A program made the translations under genes and the position numbers. Source: Sphingorhabdus rigui (GTDB lineage: Bacteria > Pseudomonadota > Alphaproteobacteria > Sphingomonadales > Sphingomonadaceae). Taken from it: a DNA stretch of 64,000 bases. The notes below the pieces were generated by a model. The model did no database searches. It was not told where the DNA came from and saw nothing but the letters and a program-made list of their open reading frames with translations. Positions 18,123 to 26,224 of this stretch are shown here, piece by piece (positions within the stretch are counted from its first letter, which is position 1; each line of letters starts with the position of its first letter). The stretch covers positions 1,296,546 to 1,360,545 of the forward strand of contig NZ_JACIEA010000001.1 in the NCBI RefSeq assembly GCF_014196595.1, given 5' to 3'.

Positions 18123-20096
18123 CTAAAACCGCGCACGGACGCCGCCGTAGATGGCACGGCGTTCAACCGGGTAGTAAATGGCCGATGTTGCGGAGGCAAG
18201 GATAGCGGCCGACACGTCGCCGATGGCTTTCTCTGCGGTCAGGTTCCGCGCATCAAGAAATAGATCAACCCCCGCCATAACGCGCGCGCCGGCAGATAAG
18301 CCCAAGAGGGTATAGCCTGTCGTGCGTGTCGTGTTCCGATAGTCGGCCCATGCACCCTGCGGCACCCATTCGGCATTCGGGGAAATATGCAAATCGTCAT
18401 TCCCAAGTCGAAGCTCCGACCGCAAGACATGCTTTGGCACCACAGGCAGCCGGTTGTTGCCATATTGGGCATCGGCGACAAAGCGGAAGTCCGAATATTG
18501 CCAGATTTGCCGGAAGCGCAGCCAATCGGTCGGCGCTGCACTAAACGCAGCCTCGACGCCCTGATGCCGTGTTTTATCGGCGTTGAACGTTGTGGCTGGA
18601 ATGTCCCGCCCTACGGTAAATTGCAGCATTTCGCGTTTTATGTTGGCGCGGTACAGGGCAATATCCCAGCTCGCCCATCCCATTTTCCCGCGTGTCCCGA
18701 TTTCGGCTGTCCATGCTGTTTGTTCCTTTACAGGAACAAACGCCGCAATTTGTGCGAGTTCAACGAAGGTCGGGAATTCTGTGGATTTGCTATAATTGGC
18801 AAAAATTTGGACGTCGTCGGACGGTTCCCAGAGGACGCCAAATTTGGGCGAGAAGGCGTCGAACGACGCTGCACCCGTTGTGGCAGACGGAACGATCTGA
18901 AGCTGCTTTCGGAAGCCATCGGCATATATACCGCCTGCAATAAGCGTGACGCCCGCAACCGGCGTTGCACGCAGCTCTCCATACATATTCGACGTCCGGG
19001 CCGTCTGATCAGCATCGAAGGTAAGCGCGCCACGCTTGCCGTTCACATTGATAAAGCGCGTTGAGTCAATCGTTCCCCAACGGGACTCTCCGCCAAGGGT
19101 GAAGCTCCATATATCGCCTTCACGGTCATAACGGGCGAACACGCCGCGATCTGCCGATGTCTGATCAATGACCTGATAAATCGGGTGATATAATTCTTTG
19201 GCGTTCAAGAACGCGCCAACATCCAATTGGCTGTTGCCCCAGTCGAAACGGGTCCGGTTCTGGATACGAACCGAATTGATATCGCGCGCCTGATCCCCGA
19301 CAAAATTGCCGCTGCGTGGCGCAGTCAACGCCGTTGCGCGGGTCAATGCACCGGGCAATTCCTGATTAAGCGTGGTCGCACTTGCGTAAAATCGCGTCGA
19401 CACGACATCCGAAATCCTAAGCCCAACATTTCCGTTAAAGCGGATTGAATTTCGCCGGGCGTGTTGGCGATCCCCCTTGTGGCTATCGGCGCTAATCGCT
19501 GCCCAAGCATTGGCATCGCCGTCACCCACTCCAAAAGACGCCAAGCCGCGATAAAAGTCAGAGCTGCCAACATCGCCGCGAAGGTAAAGACCCGCCGCAT
19601 TATCTCCCGTGGGCGTAACGCCGTTGATTGCGCCGCCCAATGTACCGGAACCAAATCTCAACGCGTTTGCGCCGCGATATACCTCTAAATGGTCGAAGAA
19701 TGTGGGTTCAAGCTCTTGAAAGTCGCCATTGTCGTCGGCCAGATTGATGGGGACCCCATCCTGCAGCAACGTCAGTCCGCGCATGTGGAAGCCACGCGAA
19801 AGACCGGAACCGCGAATGGAAATGCGGACCTCCTGCCCAAAACGCGGCTGGGTATACACGCCGGGCGAAAAAGCCAAAGCATCACGCAACGACACGACGG
19901 TCTTGTCTGCATAATCTTCGTGGCTAACGACGTCGGTGCCGCCTGCGGTGGTGTTTGCCGATACTTCGGCCTCGTCAGCGGCTGCACGGCCGGTAACAAT
20001 AATCGTGGCGTCAGCAGCCTCTTCAGCTGCCGCAGGGGTAATGATGGCAATAACAGAGCACGCGACAGACGCGCGCAAAATGGACAAAAATTTCAT
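18123..20096 (-). CDS. TonB-dependent receptor (metal or siderophore uptake)
   Basis: Outer-membrane active-transport porin of 657 aa. Signal peptide of about 24 residues ending TPAAA, TonB box region ATIIVTGRA, plug domain with VRISIRGSGLSRGFHMRGL and LEVYRGANALRFGSGTLGGAING, then a 22-strand barrel ending in the outer-membrane signature GGVRARF. AGGA lies 8 bases before the ATG. It sits between a DUF2946 protein and a PepSY protein, a context seen in copper and iron uptake loci; the substrate itself cannot be read from the sequence. Confidence 0.9.
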   Translation of the reverse strand: MKFLSILRASVACSVIAIITPAAAEEAADATIIVTGRAAADEAEVSANTTAGGTDVVSHEDYADKTVVSLRDALAFSPGVYTQPRFGQEVRISIRGSGLSRGFHMRGLTLLQDGVPINLADDNGDFQELEPTFFDHLEVYRGANALRFGSGTLGGAINGVTPTGDNAAGLYLRGDVGSSDFYRGLASFGVGDGDANAWAAISADSHKGDRQHARRNSIRFNGNVGLRISDVVSTRFYASATTLNQELPGALTRATALTAPRSGNFVGDQARDINSVRIQNRTRFDWGNSQLDVGAFLNAKELYHPIYQVIDQTSADRGVFARYDREGDIWSFTLGGESRWGTIDSTRFINVNGKRGALTFDADQTARTSNMYGELRATPVAGVTLIAGGIYADGFRKQLQIVPSATTGAASFDAFSPKFGVLWEPSDDVQIFANYSKSTEFPTFVELAQIAAFVPVKEQTAWTAEIGTRGKMGWASWDIALYRANIKREMLQFTVGRDIPATTFNADKTRHQGVEAAFSAAPTDWLRFRQIWQYSDFRFVADAQYGNNRLPVVPKHVLRSELRLGNDDLHISPNAEWVPQGAWADYRNTTRTTGYTLLGLSAGARVMAGVDLFLDARNLTAEKAIGDVSAAILASATSAIYYPVERRAIYGGVRARF

Positions 20097-20147
20097 GATA
20101 TTTTCCTAAATCTAAACGAGAGATAGGCCGCGAAGCAGCCCTGTGGT

Positions 20148-20561
20148 TTAGATGTAAGAAGGTGGCCCTATGGCTGGGGGCGGCGGAGCAGCGAGGCCAG
20201 CACCAACCGATACTTCGCGTTTGGCAAAAACCGGAATGGCAAGCGCAACAGGTGCTAGGGCAATTTGGAAATCAGCGGCCAGAAAATCCGCCGCCATCGC
20301 GGTTCCCGCAAAGGCACAAGGTTGATGCTCAACCGATTTGCCTTTTGATGGATCTTCTTTGTGCAGCTTACCCGATTTGTCCATCCAAACGGTCTGGGTG
20401 TCCATTCCCGTACAGATGGTCAGCGCAAATCCACGCTCCGACGACGGCATGAAACCGGACGGGATGATTACGCGCAAAGCGAGTGCCAGCAATATCAGTG
20501 CTGCAGCTATATTCCGGAAAGGCGAAGATGCGCGAATCACGCGCGCCCTATGCGCTTGCAA
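20148..20561 (-). CDS. DUF2946-like protein
   Basis: About 137 aa: an N-terminal hydrophobic helix (IAAALILLALALRVIIPSGF), the motif GFMPSSERGFALTICTGM, a polar region with HKEDPSK and EHQPCAF, a second hydrophobic stretch and a Pro-rich end. The Cys, Met and His positions are those of DUF2946, a small family often next to TonB receptors and copper genes. The start is uncertain: the frame begins with TTG at 20561 and a GTG lies at 20540. It lies 51 bases upstream of the TonB receptor on the same strand, so a metal-handling role is inferred. Confidence 0.7.
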   Translation of the reverse strand: MQAHRARVIRASSPFRNIAAALILLALALRVIIPSGFMPSSERGFALTICTGMDTQTVWMDKSGKLHKEDPSKGKSVEHQPCAFAGTAMAADFLAADFQIALAPVALAIPVFAKREVSVGAGLAAPPPPAIGPPSYI

Positions 20562-20579
20562 TTTGGCCCACGCAAGAAA

Positions 20580-21113
20580 CTAGCCCTTCCACTCCCGACG
20601 TTCTTCGGCAACGCGCAGCACGTCATAAGCAGCCTGCCCTGCCTGAAAAGCTTTCGCAGCGTCAGCGTTGCCGGGGTTTACATCTGGGTGCGTTTCCTTG
20701 GCGATTTTGCGCCAGGCTTTTTTGGCGTCATCAAACGTGGAGTCGCTTTCAAGGCCCAGAATATCGAGCGCATGCATTTCATCACGGCTTCGGCTACCAT
20801 CGCCGGACCCCGCCCAACCATAATGCGCGGATTCTTTATAGCCCGACGAATCCCTGCGCTCATTGGCTTCGCGCTCGTCCGCTTCTTCTTTGGTCAGACC
20901 TTCGAAATAGTCCCAACCACGGTTATACTCCCCGGCATGTTCTTCACAGAACATCCAGCGGTCCGGGCTGTTGGGTGATTTCGGTGCGGGGCAGTTTCCC
21001 GCTTTCGTGCAACCATAGCGGTCGCACAGACGCACCTGTTGGGCGTCCGTGCTGCTGCCATAGCCACGCCAGCGGGGAAAACCCCAGTCATTTCGTCGAG
21101 TGGTACGCACCAT
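20580..21113 (-). CDS. J-domain protein with N-terminal Cys/His site
   Basis: 177 aa. The C terminus is a J domain (about residues 113-175) with the HPD tripeptide at 142-144, which would stimulate DnaK ATPase. The N-terminal third has Cys30, Cys35, Cys41, Cys56 and His59 (LCDRYGCTKAGNCPAP, then FCEEHAG), arranged like a small zinc site, followed by a charged helix. The order is the reverse of DnaJ, which starts with the J domain. A related architecture occurs in other alphaproteobacteria as uncharacterised J proteins. No dnaK nearby. Confidence 0.85.
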   Translation of the reverse strand: MVRTTRRNDWGFPRWRGYGSSTDAQQVRLCDRYGCTKAGNCPAPKSPNSPDRWMFCEEHAGEYNRGWDYFEGLTKEEADEREANERRDSSGYKESAHYGWAGSGDGSRSRDEMHALDILGLESDSTFDDAKKAWRKIAKETHPDVNPGNADAAKAFQAGQAAYDVLRVAEERREWKG

Positions 21114-21164
21114 GCCGCCGACTTAGCGACGGCACGCGCATTTTGCTAGTGGCGTAAACGCAAT

Positions 21165-21800
21165 TTATGCGCCGGACAGAGCGCCGCCCACCATCCCGCT
21201 GCCGAACAAGGTCGAAAAGGCAATGCCGATCAGGATGCCGGAAATAATGACCGACAGAACGACATAAATGAGCACGATGACAACGGTGAACCCCGCGACC
21301 TTTTCCTTCGGCACGCCGAGCACAGGCTGCAGCCCCAGATAGATCAGGTAAACGACATACGCGATTGCGGCGAAAGAAATTAGACCGCCCAATATGGGAA
21401 TCCAGCTGACCGAGCCCGCTACCCAAGTTGGGGTAGATGCGTATGTCATCAACTTCGTCGACTGAACCATGTCGGACTTGCCATTAAAGCTGGGGGACAC
21501 CGCATTCACGAGGAATGACATCACAAAAAGCGTGAAGAGGGAAAACACATATCCCACCACCGCCATTGCCGCGATGGCGCCAAAGCCCATTTGCATAGCC
21601 CCGCCGCCCATGCCGCCAAGGCTAGCGGTATTAATTCCCAATGCGCCTGTAAATATTATGCCGGCTGCCAAAGGAATAGCTGCCAAGATCATCGCATATC
21701 CGGTGAACAACCCGCCAACCGTTGCGGGTTCGTCCGCAATGACATTCCATTCGTCGGTCGGTTTTAAAATGATATTCTTCGCGCGAGCAACAATCGACAT
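21165..21800 (-). CDS. Yip1-family membrane protein
   Basis: 211 aa with five hydrophobic helices. It opens MSIVARAKNIILKPTDEWNVIADEPAT, the N-terminal pattern of bacterial YIP1-domain proteins (IL-P-EW--I--E), followed by helices in which Gly and Ala are abundant. Function in bacteria is unknown. The ATG at 21800 has GAGGG about 9 bases upstream and fits the family start better than the longer frame. Divergent from the gene at 21893. Confidence 0.8.
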   Translation of the reverse strand: MSIVARAKNIILKPTDEWNVIADEPATVGGLFTGYAMILAAIPLAAGIIFTGALGINTASLGGMGGGAMQMGFGAIAAMAVVGYVFSLFTLFVMSFLVNAVSPSFNGKSDMVQSTKLMTYASTPTWVAGSVSWIPILGGLISFAAIAYVVYLIYLGLQPVLGVPKEKVAGFTVVIVLIYVVLSVIISGILIGIAFSTLFGSGMVGGALSGA

Positions 21801-21892
21801 TGACTTATCCCTCTGAAAAATGTGTTTCTTGGCAGAAGAAAACATAATGGCGCGAATATGTAAATGTTGACGTTCGCGTAAACGGAGGGGTC

Positions 21893-22282
21893 ATGAATAT
21901 AATATTGCGGGTATTGCTGGGTGCAATTGGCGTGTTTGCGCTGTTTGGCGCTGCACAGCATTGGTTTAGCTTCGACGCAGCGTTCACAGGGCGCGGCATT
22001 GCAGCAATCGATGACATCGGCCGCGCAAACCTGCGCGCCGACGTCGGAGGATTGTTTTTGGGAATAGGTGCATTCACCTTGTTCGCCGCCTTCCGGCAGC
22101 ATCGGGGCGCGCTTATTGCGACTGCCGTCCTTTTGAGTGCAACGTTAATCGGCCGTATTGTCAGTATCGCGTTTGACGGGTTCAGCGCCCCCGTTGCCCC
22201 GCCGATCATCGTCGAGGCGGTTGTCCTTGCCATATTGGGCGCCGCTTATTGGGCGTGGGGTAAAAAGCCAGAGGGTCTGTAA
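21893..22282 (+). CDS. DUF4345-like membrane protein overlapping rnpB
   Basis: 129 aa with four hydrophobic helices (about residues 5-20, 50-65, 72-92, 103-121) and the segment RANLRADVGGLFLGIGAF that resembles DUF4345 proteins. Function unknown. GGAGG lies a few bases before the ATG. The last five codons and the stop (22267-22282) lie inside the 3' strand of RNase P RNA on the other strand, so the C terminus KPEGL is dictated partly by rnpB structure. Confidence 0.7.
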   Translation: MNIILRVLLGAIGVFALFGAAQHWFSFDAAFTGRGIAAIDDIGRANLRADVGGLFLGIGAFTLFAAFRQHRGALIATAVLLSATLIGRIVSIAFDGFSAPVAPPIIVEAVVLAILGAAYWAWGKKPEGL

Positions 22283-22644
22283 GCCGGGTTCTGTCCTCCG
22301 CTGCAGCCGAGGCATACGCGGATGTGCGACCATTCATCTAGGCGACGCATTGCTGCGGCACTCATGCAACCAACCCGGGCGACTGGCAGGAGGATGCCAT
22401 ATGCCGCCCCTATTCGGTTTTGCTCCCGGTGGGGTTTGCCTTGCCGCTTCTGTTACCAAAAGCGCGGTGCGCTCTTACCGCACCGTTTCGACCTGGCCGC
22501 ATCGAAATGCGGTGGACTGTTTTCTGTGGCACTTTCCCTAAAATTGCTTCCGCCGGACGTTATCCGGCACCGTTCCTCGCTGGAGCCCGGACTTTCCTCC
22601 CCATAGCAGTTACCCACTAAGCGGCGGTCGCCCAACCCTCTGGC
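22267..22644 (-). ncRNA. rnpB: RNase P RNA (type A)
   Basis: Catalytic RNA that trims tRNA 5' leaders. On the minus strand the universal P4 5' half GAGGAAAGTCCGGGCTCC lies at 22582-22599 and the 3' half ACAGAACCCGGCTTAC at 22279-22294. The ends pair as helix P1 (GCCAGAGGG with CCCTCTGGC), giving about 378 nt; five T follow the 3' end. Open frames within this interval are chance products. The 5' end is only 5 bases after the amidase stop, and the 3' end overlaps the DUF4345-like gene. Confidence 0.97.
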
Positions 22645-22649
22645 ATGGC

Positions 22650-23342
22650 TTAGATAGCAGGTCCGCCCTCATACTCCAAGAGCAAGCTCAGCAATATCGC
22701 CCGGCATTCTCCATCGATCACGCCTTCAATATTTTCGGGGCGAAAACGGCGCTGGAATGCAACCGTCGCCGCACGTCCATCTGAAATGCTGTAACCATAA
22801 CGTTCTAACGCCAAAAGAAACGCGGCGTCGGGCCAACCTGGATCAACCAGCTTTTCCCGCGGCCGCGGAACAGCAAGGCCAAGCTTTGCCAAACGTTCCC
22901 AGTCGAAGTACTCACCCGGATCTTCTTTACGTGTTGGCGCGACGTCGCTGTGACCAACGACGTTTCGCGGATCAATTGCGTAGGTACGGACAAGTTCGGC
23001 GACCAATCGCGTCACTGTGTCCATTTGCGCTTCGGGAAACGGGCGATAGCCAAATTCATGCCCGGGATTGACGATCTCAATACCAATGCTGGCGCTGTTA
23101 CAGTCCGTCACACCGCGCCAATAGGAAAGCCCGGCATGCTGCGCCCTTTGTTCCTCACGTACCATGTGGACCAGTTGGCCGTCTTCATCGACGACATAAT
23201 GCGCCGACACTTTGGACGCGGGGTTCGCAAGCCAATCAATGGCTGCTGCACCCGACTGCATGCCGGTATAATGCAAAACAAGCATCGTGATCGGCAAGCT
23301 GCGCTCGCCAAAATTGGGTGATGGGTTCCAGATCATGGTCAT
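22650..23342 (-). CDS. N-acetylmuramoyl-L-alanine amidase (AmiD/AmpD type)
   Basis: Cleaves the bond between muramic acid and stem peptides. 230 aa: amidase_2 domain with LVLHYTGMQS (zinc His), SAHYVVDEDG, and NVVGHSDVAPTRKEDPG (second His and Asp/Lys site), then a C-terminal peptidoglycan-binding-like segment (ATVAFQRRFRPE). No signal peptide is visible, so it may work in the cytoplasm on recycled anhydro-muropeptides, as AmpD does. The stop is 5 bases ahead of rnpB. Confidence 0.9.
   Translation of the reverse strand: MTMIWNPSPNFGERSLPITMLVLHYTGMQSGAAAIDWLANPASKVSAHYVVDEDGQLVHMVREEQRAQHAGLSYWRGVTDCNSASIGIEIVNPGHEFGYRPFPEAQMDTVTRLVAELVRTYAIDPRNVVGHSDVAPTRKEDPGEYFDWERLAKLGLAVPRPREKLVDPGWPDAAFLLALERYGYSISDGRAATVAFQRRFRPENIEGVIDGECRAILLSLLLEYEGGPAI
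22651..22680 (-). promoter_or_regulatory. candidate rnpB promoter within the amidase gene
   Basis: On the minus strand CTTGGA (22675-22680) and TATCTA (22651-22656) are separated by 18 bases and place the -10 six bases before the P1 5' end. The -10 is a weak match, and the -35 resembles the alphaproteobacterial CTTGAC. The site lies over the last codons and stop of the amidase gene. Confidence 0.4.
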
Positions 23343-23406
23343 AAGGCGACCATAGGTAAGTCGACCGTTGCACGCAATATCAGCCGGTGCGGGAAACTTT
23401 TGCGGG

Positions 23407-24243
23407 TTACGCGCCTTGCCGGTTCGGCGTTAACTCGTAAAAACCGCGAAACGCCCTGCTGGCGCAAAACTTTTGGGTTTGCCCAATGACGGTTTCGGCG
23501 GCACCCAGCATCAAAAGCCCGCCCTCTTCCATCGATGGCGCAATCGCTTCCAAAATATGTGTGCGCTTGTCATCGCTGAGATACATAAGGACGTTTCGGC
23601 ATAAAATGACGTCAAAACGGCCAAAATGGCGCACGGGCGTCAGCATATTATGCTCCGTGAACGTCACCATTTTGCGCAGCGCATCTTTGGCCACCCATTC
23701 TTCGCCCTGTTGTTCGAAATAACGGAGCATGTAAGTTACGGGAAGACCACGCTGAATCTCAAACTGCGAATACCGCCCTTCCCGCGCCTGTGCCAACGCC
23801 GTGGCAGATACATCGGTACCCAATATTTGAATTGTCCAACCCCGCCATTTCTCGGCGTTTTCCAATATTGTAATGGCGAGAGAGTAAGCCTCCTGCCCCG
23901 TCGAGCAGGCCGCCGACCAGATACGCAGCCTTTTGGTGTCCGAACGTAATTCACGAATGTGGTCGAGCACGGGCCCAGCCAGCAGCGCAAAGTTGGGCTG
24001 GTCACGGAAAAAAGAAGTTTCGTTATTCACCATTGCCTCCACGCACGCACGCGTCAATTTGGGGTCCGTATCCGTCTCGATTAACGCAGCGAGCGTTTGT
24101 AGGTCGGGCACAGAGTTACGCCGCATCAATGGCTTAAGCGCCATATCGATTCGCCAATGTCGGTTTGTAGGAACCGTTTGCCCGGTATGTCTTTCCAGCG
24201 CCGCCGATAGCGTCCTGTAAGCTTTGGCATCAGCGATGCTCAT
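23407..24243 (-). CDS. cheR: chemotaxis methyltransferase CheR
   Basis: Methylates glutamates of chemoreceptors with AdoMet. 278 aa: N-terminal helical domain (about 1-75), then a Rossmann domain with RIWSAACSTGQEAYSLAI, GTDVSATALAQAREGRYS and FDVILCRNVLMYL. The ATG at 24243 overlaps the cheB stop (ATGA); the longer frame is not needed. The C-terminal receptor-tether segment NWEF is not needed for it to act on the core receptor site. Confidence 0.95.
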   Translation of the reverse strand: MSIADAKAYRTLSAALERHTGQTVPTNRHWRIDMALKPLMRRNSVPDLQTLAALIETDTDPKLTRACVEAMVNNETSFFRDQPNFALLAGPVLDHIRELRSDTKRLRIWSAACSTGQEAYSLAITILENAEKWRGWTIQILGTDVSATALAQAREGRYSQFEIQRGLPVTYMLRYFEQQGEEWVAKDALRKMVTFTEHNMLTPVRHFGRFDVILCRNVLMYLSDDKRTHILEAIAPSMEEGGLLMLGAAETVIGQTQKFCASRAFRGFYELTPNRQGA

Positions 24244-25322
24244 GATGACGTCGTAAGCCGTGAAAGCATTTCGGTCATGTGGGCTGGTGTCATAATCGCT
24301 GCGGCCAAGCCTTCCTTCACGATTGCACCCGGCATACCCCAGACGACCGAACTTTGCATATCTTGAACGAAAACGGGTGCTGCACATGCGTTAAAGGCGC
24401 GCGCGCCGACGAGTCCATCATTACCCATGCCGCTAAAAACAAGCGCCAATCCATCGCGTCCATAGGCTCGCGCCACCGACACAAGCATGGCATCGACCGA
24501 CGGGCAATAACGGCTTGCGCTATAGCGCGATTGATGGCCGATGATGACATCATTGCCCTCATTGCGGCACACTAAGTGGGCGTGACCCGGCGCGACGTAG
24601 ATATGATTGTGTTTCACCCGCTCTCCGGCTTCAGCGACCTTCACCGTTCGCTTTGTGAGACCATCGAGTTGCCCTGCAAAAAAGTTCATGAATGCAGCGG
24701 GCAGATGCTGCGTGATAAAAATAGGACAGTCGAGAGAGTCATCCAAATTGCGCAATATGTGTTGGATTGCCGGGATGCCGCCCGTCGATGATCCAATCGC
24801 GATACAGCGTGGCTTCGTTAATGCGCGATAATCCGGAAGAGGCCGTGCTGCGTATTTGCTGTCGGTGCGCTCCAGCGCCGACCGACCCAAGCGCAATACT
24901 TTGTCGATCAAAATTTCTGAGAAACGTCCCGAAAAGCCTGCGCGGCCGGGCTTTGCCAAAGTGTCGCATGCGCCAAGCGAAAGGGCCTGAACCGCAGCGG
25001 GGCCGTTCTCCTCAGCAAATGACGACACGACCAGCACCCTCGCGCCATTCGCCTTTGCGAGAATATCGGGAAGCGCATCCAATCCCGAACGCTTCGGCAT
25101 TTCTATGTCCAGCAATATGATGTCGACGTCATTTTCTTCGAGACTGGCAACGGCAGCGTCGCCGTCCGATGCTTCGCAAATGATTTCTATGCCGCCGCAA
25201 TTACCCAGCATGCGTGCAAAAATCGAACGTGCGACAACACTATCGTCGACAAGCATGACCCTAATCGGGGTTACCGCCGCCTGTGGCCAACTGCCATCCA
25301 ATGCTGCCGATCTGCTGCGCAT
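24240..25322 (-). CDS. cheB: chemotaxis methylesterase CheB
   Basis: Removes methyl groups from receptors; activated by phosphorylation from CheA. 360 aa: receiver domain with Asp pair LVDDS and phospho-acceptor Asp72 (LLDIEMPKRSG), a linker, and a methylesterase domain with the catalytic Ser, His and Asp regions IGSSTGGIPAI, TQHLPAAFMNFF and FSGMGNDGLVGA. All key residues are present. It starts 9 bases after the cheY stop, across a 14-bp palindrome, and lacks an obvious ribosome site. Confidence 0.96.
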   Translation of the reverse strand: MRSRSAALDGSWPQAAVTPIRVMLVDDSVVARSIFARMLGNCGGIEIICEASDGDAAVASLEENDVDIILLDIEMPKRSGLDALPDILAKANGARVLVVSSFAEENGPAAVQALSLGACDTLAKPGRAGFSGRFSEILIDKVLRLGRSALERTDSKYAARPLPDYRALTKPRCIAIGSSTGGIPAIQHILRNLDDSLDCPIFITQHLPAAFMNFFAGQLDGLTKRTVKVAEAGERVKHNHIYVAPGHAHLVCRNEGNDVIIGHQSRYSASRYCPSVDAMLVSVARAYGRDGLALVFSGMGNDGLVGARAFNACAAPVFVQDMQSSVVWGMPGAIVKEGLAAAIMTPAHMTEMLSRLTTSS

Positions 25323-25331
25323 TTTGACGCG

Positions 25332-25697
25332 TCAAATGCAGCCAACGATTTGCAGCTTCGACTCAAGCGTTTCGCGGTCAAACGGTTTCATCACATATTC
25401 ATCGGCACCGGCATCTATGGCCGCTTGAATGTGCCCAATGCCATTTTCCGTCGTGCAGAATATCACCTTGGCTGATGGCACCGCATGCATCGAACGATAG
25501 GCCCGCAAAAAATCCATCCCGCTCATGATCGGCATATTCCAATCGAGCAGAATCACGTCGGGCGTCGCCTGCGCAACAAGGTCCAGCGCTTCTTTACCAT
25601 CTGCTGCCTCAGCAACGTCGAACTGCATGGTTTCGAGAATATGACGGGCCACCTTGCGAATGACCTTACTGTCGTCGACAATCAAACAGGATTTCAT
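25332..25697 (-). CDS. cheY: single-domain response regulator CheY
   Basis: Receiver protein that carries phosphate from CheA to the motor or another target. 121 aa with Asp8/Asp9, phospho-acceptor Asp52 (LLDWNMP), Thr82 (FCTTEN) and Lys104 (VMKPFD). The ATG at 25697 follows AAGGTGGG; the frame is open further up. It lies between cheW and cheB on the same strand. Confidence 0.95.
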   Translation of the reverse strand: MKSCLIVDDSKVIRKVARHILETMQFDVAEAADGKEALDLVAQATPDVILLDWNMPIMSGMDFLRAYRSMHAVPSAKVIFCTTENGIGHIQAAIDAGADEYVMKPFDRETLESKLQIVGCI

Positions 25698-25786
25698 GCG
25701 ACATACCCACCTTTTTCCAACCAGAATGGCGACCATATATCGGCCATCTTATCGACACGTTAATTTGCGCAGCAAACGTGTCGAAT

Positions 25787-26224
25787 TTAAGCAGCCAGAG
25801 CGGGTTGACCTGAAACCAACGCCTCTGTTTTTAATATCATCACCAATTCGCCTTGATGCGCGGCGACCTGATCGACGTAACGGTTCCACGCGGTCGGTGG
25901 CAGGATATTTGATTCGGCCTGCGCGATGGCAATTGGAACGACGTCATGGACCTTGTCGACGAGCAGCCCATATTGATGCCCCGCAATTTCCGTGACGACT
26001 GCCAAAGTGCCTTTATGGGCGGGTTGCTGCACGCCCGTAATGAGGAACTGGGTGTCGATCAGCGTCAGGACACGGCTTCTCAGCGCAAAAATTCCCGCGA
26101 TGGACGGATCACACATCGGCACTGGGACGACGTCCGGTAAATGGACAATGGATTCCACGTGGCGGCTGTCAATCGCAACCCGCGAACCTGCCAAGTCGGC
26201 CATCAAATACAACTTATTGCTCAT
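25787..26224 (-). CDS. cheW: chemotaxis coupling protein CheW
   Basis: Adaptor linking receptors to CheA. 145 aa with the two SH3-like subdomains of CheW (RVAIDSRHVESIV, then GIFALRSRVLTLIDT and GLLVDKVHDVVPI). It overlaps the cheA stop by 4 bases, so CheA and CheW are probably made in a set ratio. A gap of about 90 bases separates it from cheY. Confidence 0.93.
   Translation of the reverse strand: MSNKLYLMADLAGSRVAIDSRHVESIVHLPDVVPVPMCDPSIAGIFALRSRVLTLIDTQFLITGVQQPAHKGTLAVVTEIAGHQYGLLVDKVHDVVPIAIAQAESNILPPTAWNRYVDQVAAHQGELVMILKTEALVSGQPALAA

Noticed and set aside
22158-22635. Several open frames in both directions at the amidase/DUF4345 boundary
   Set aside because: They lie within RNase P RNA, identified by its P4 sequences and P1 pairing; none has a ribosome site.
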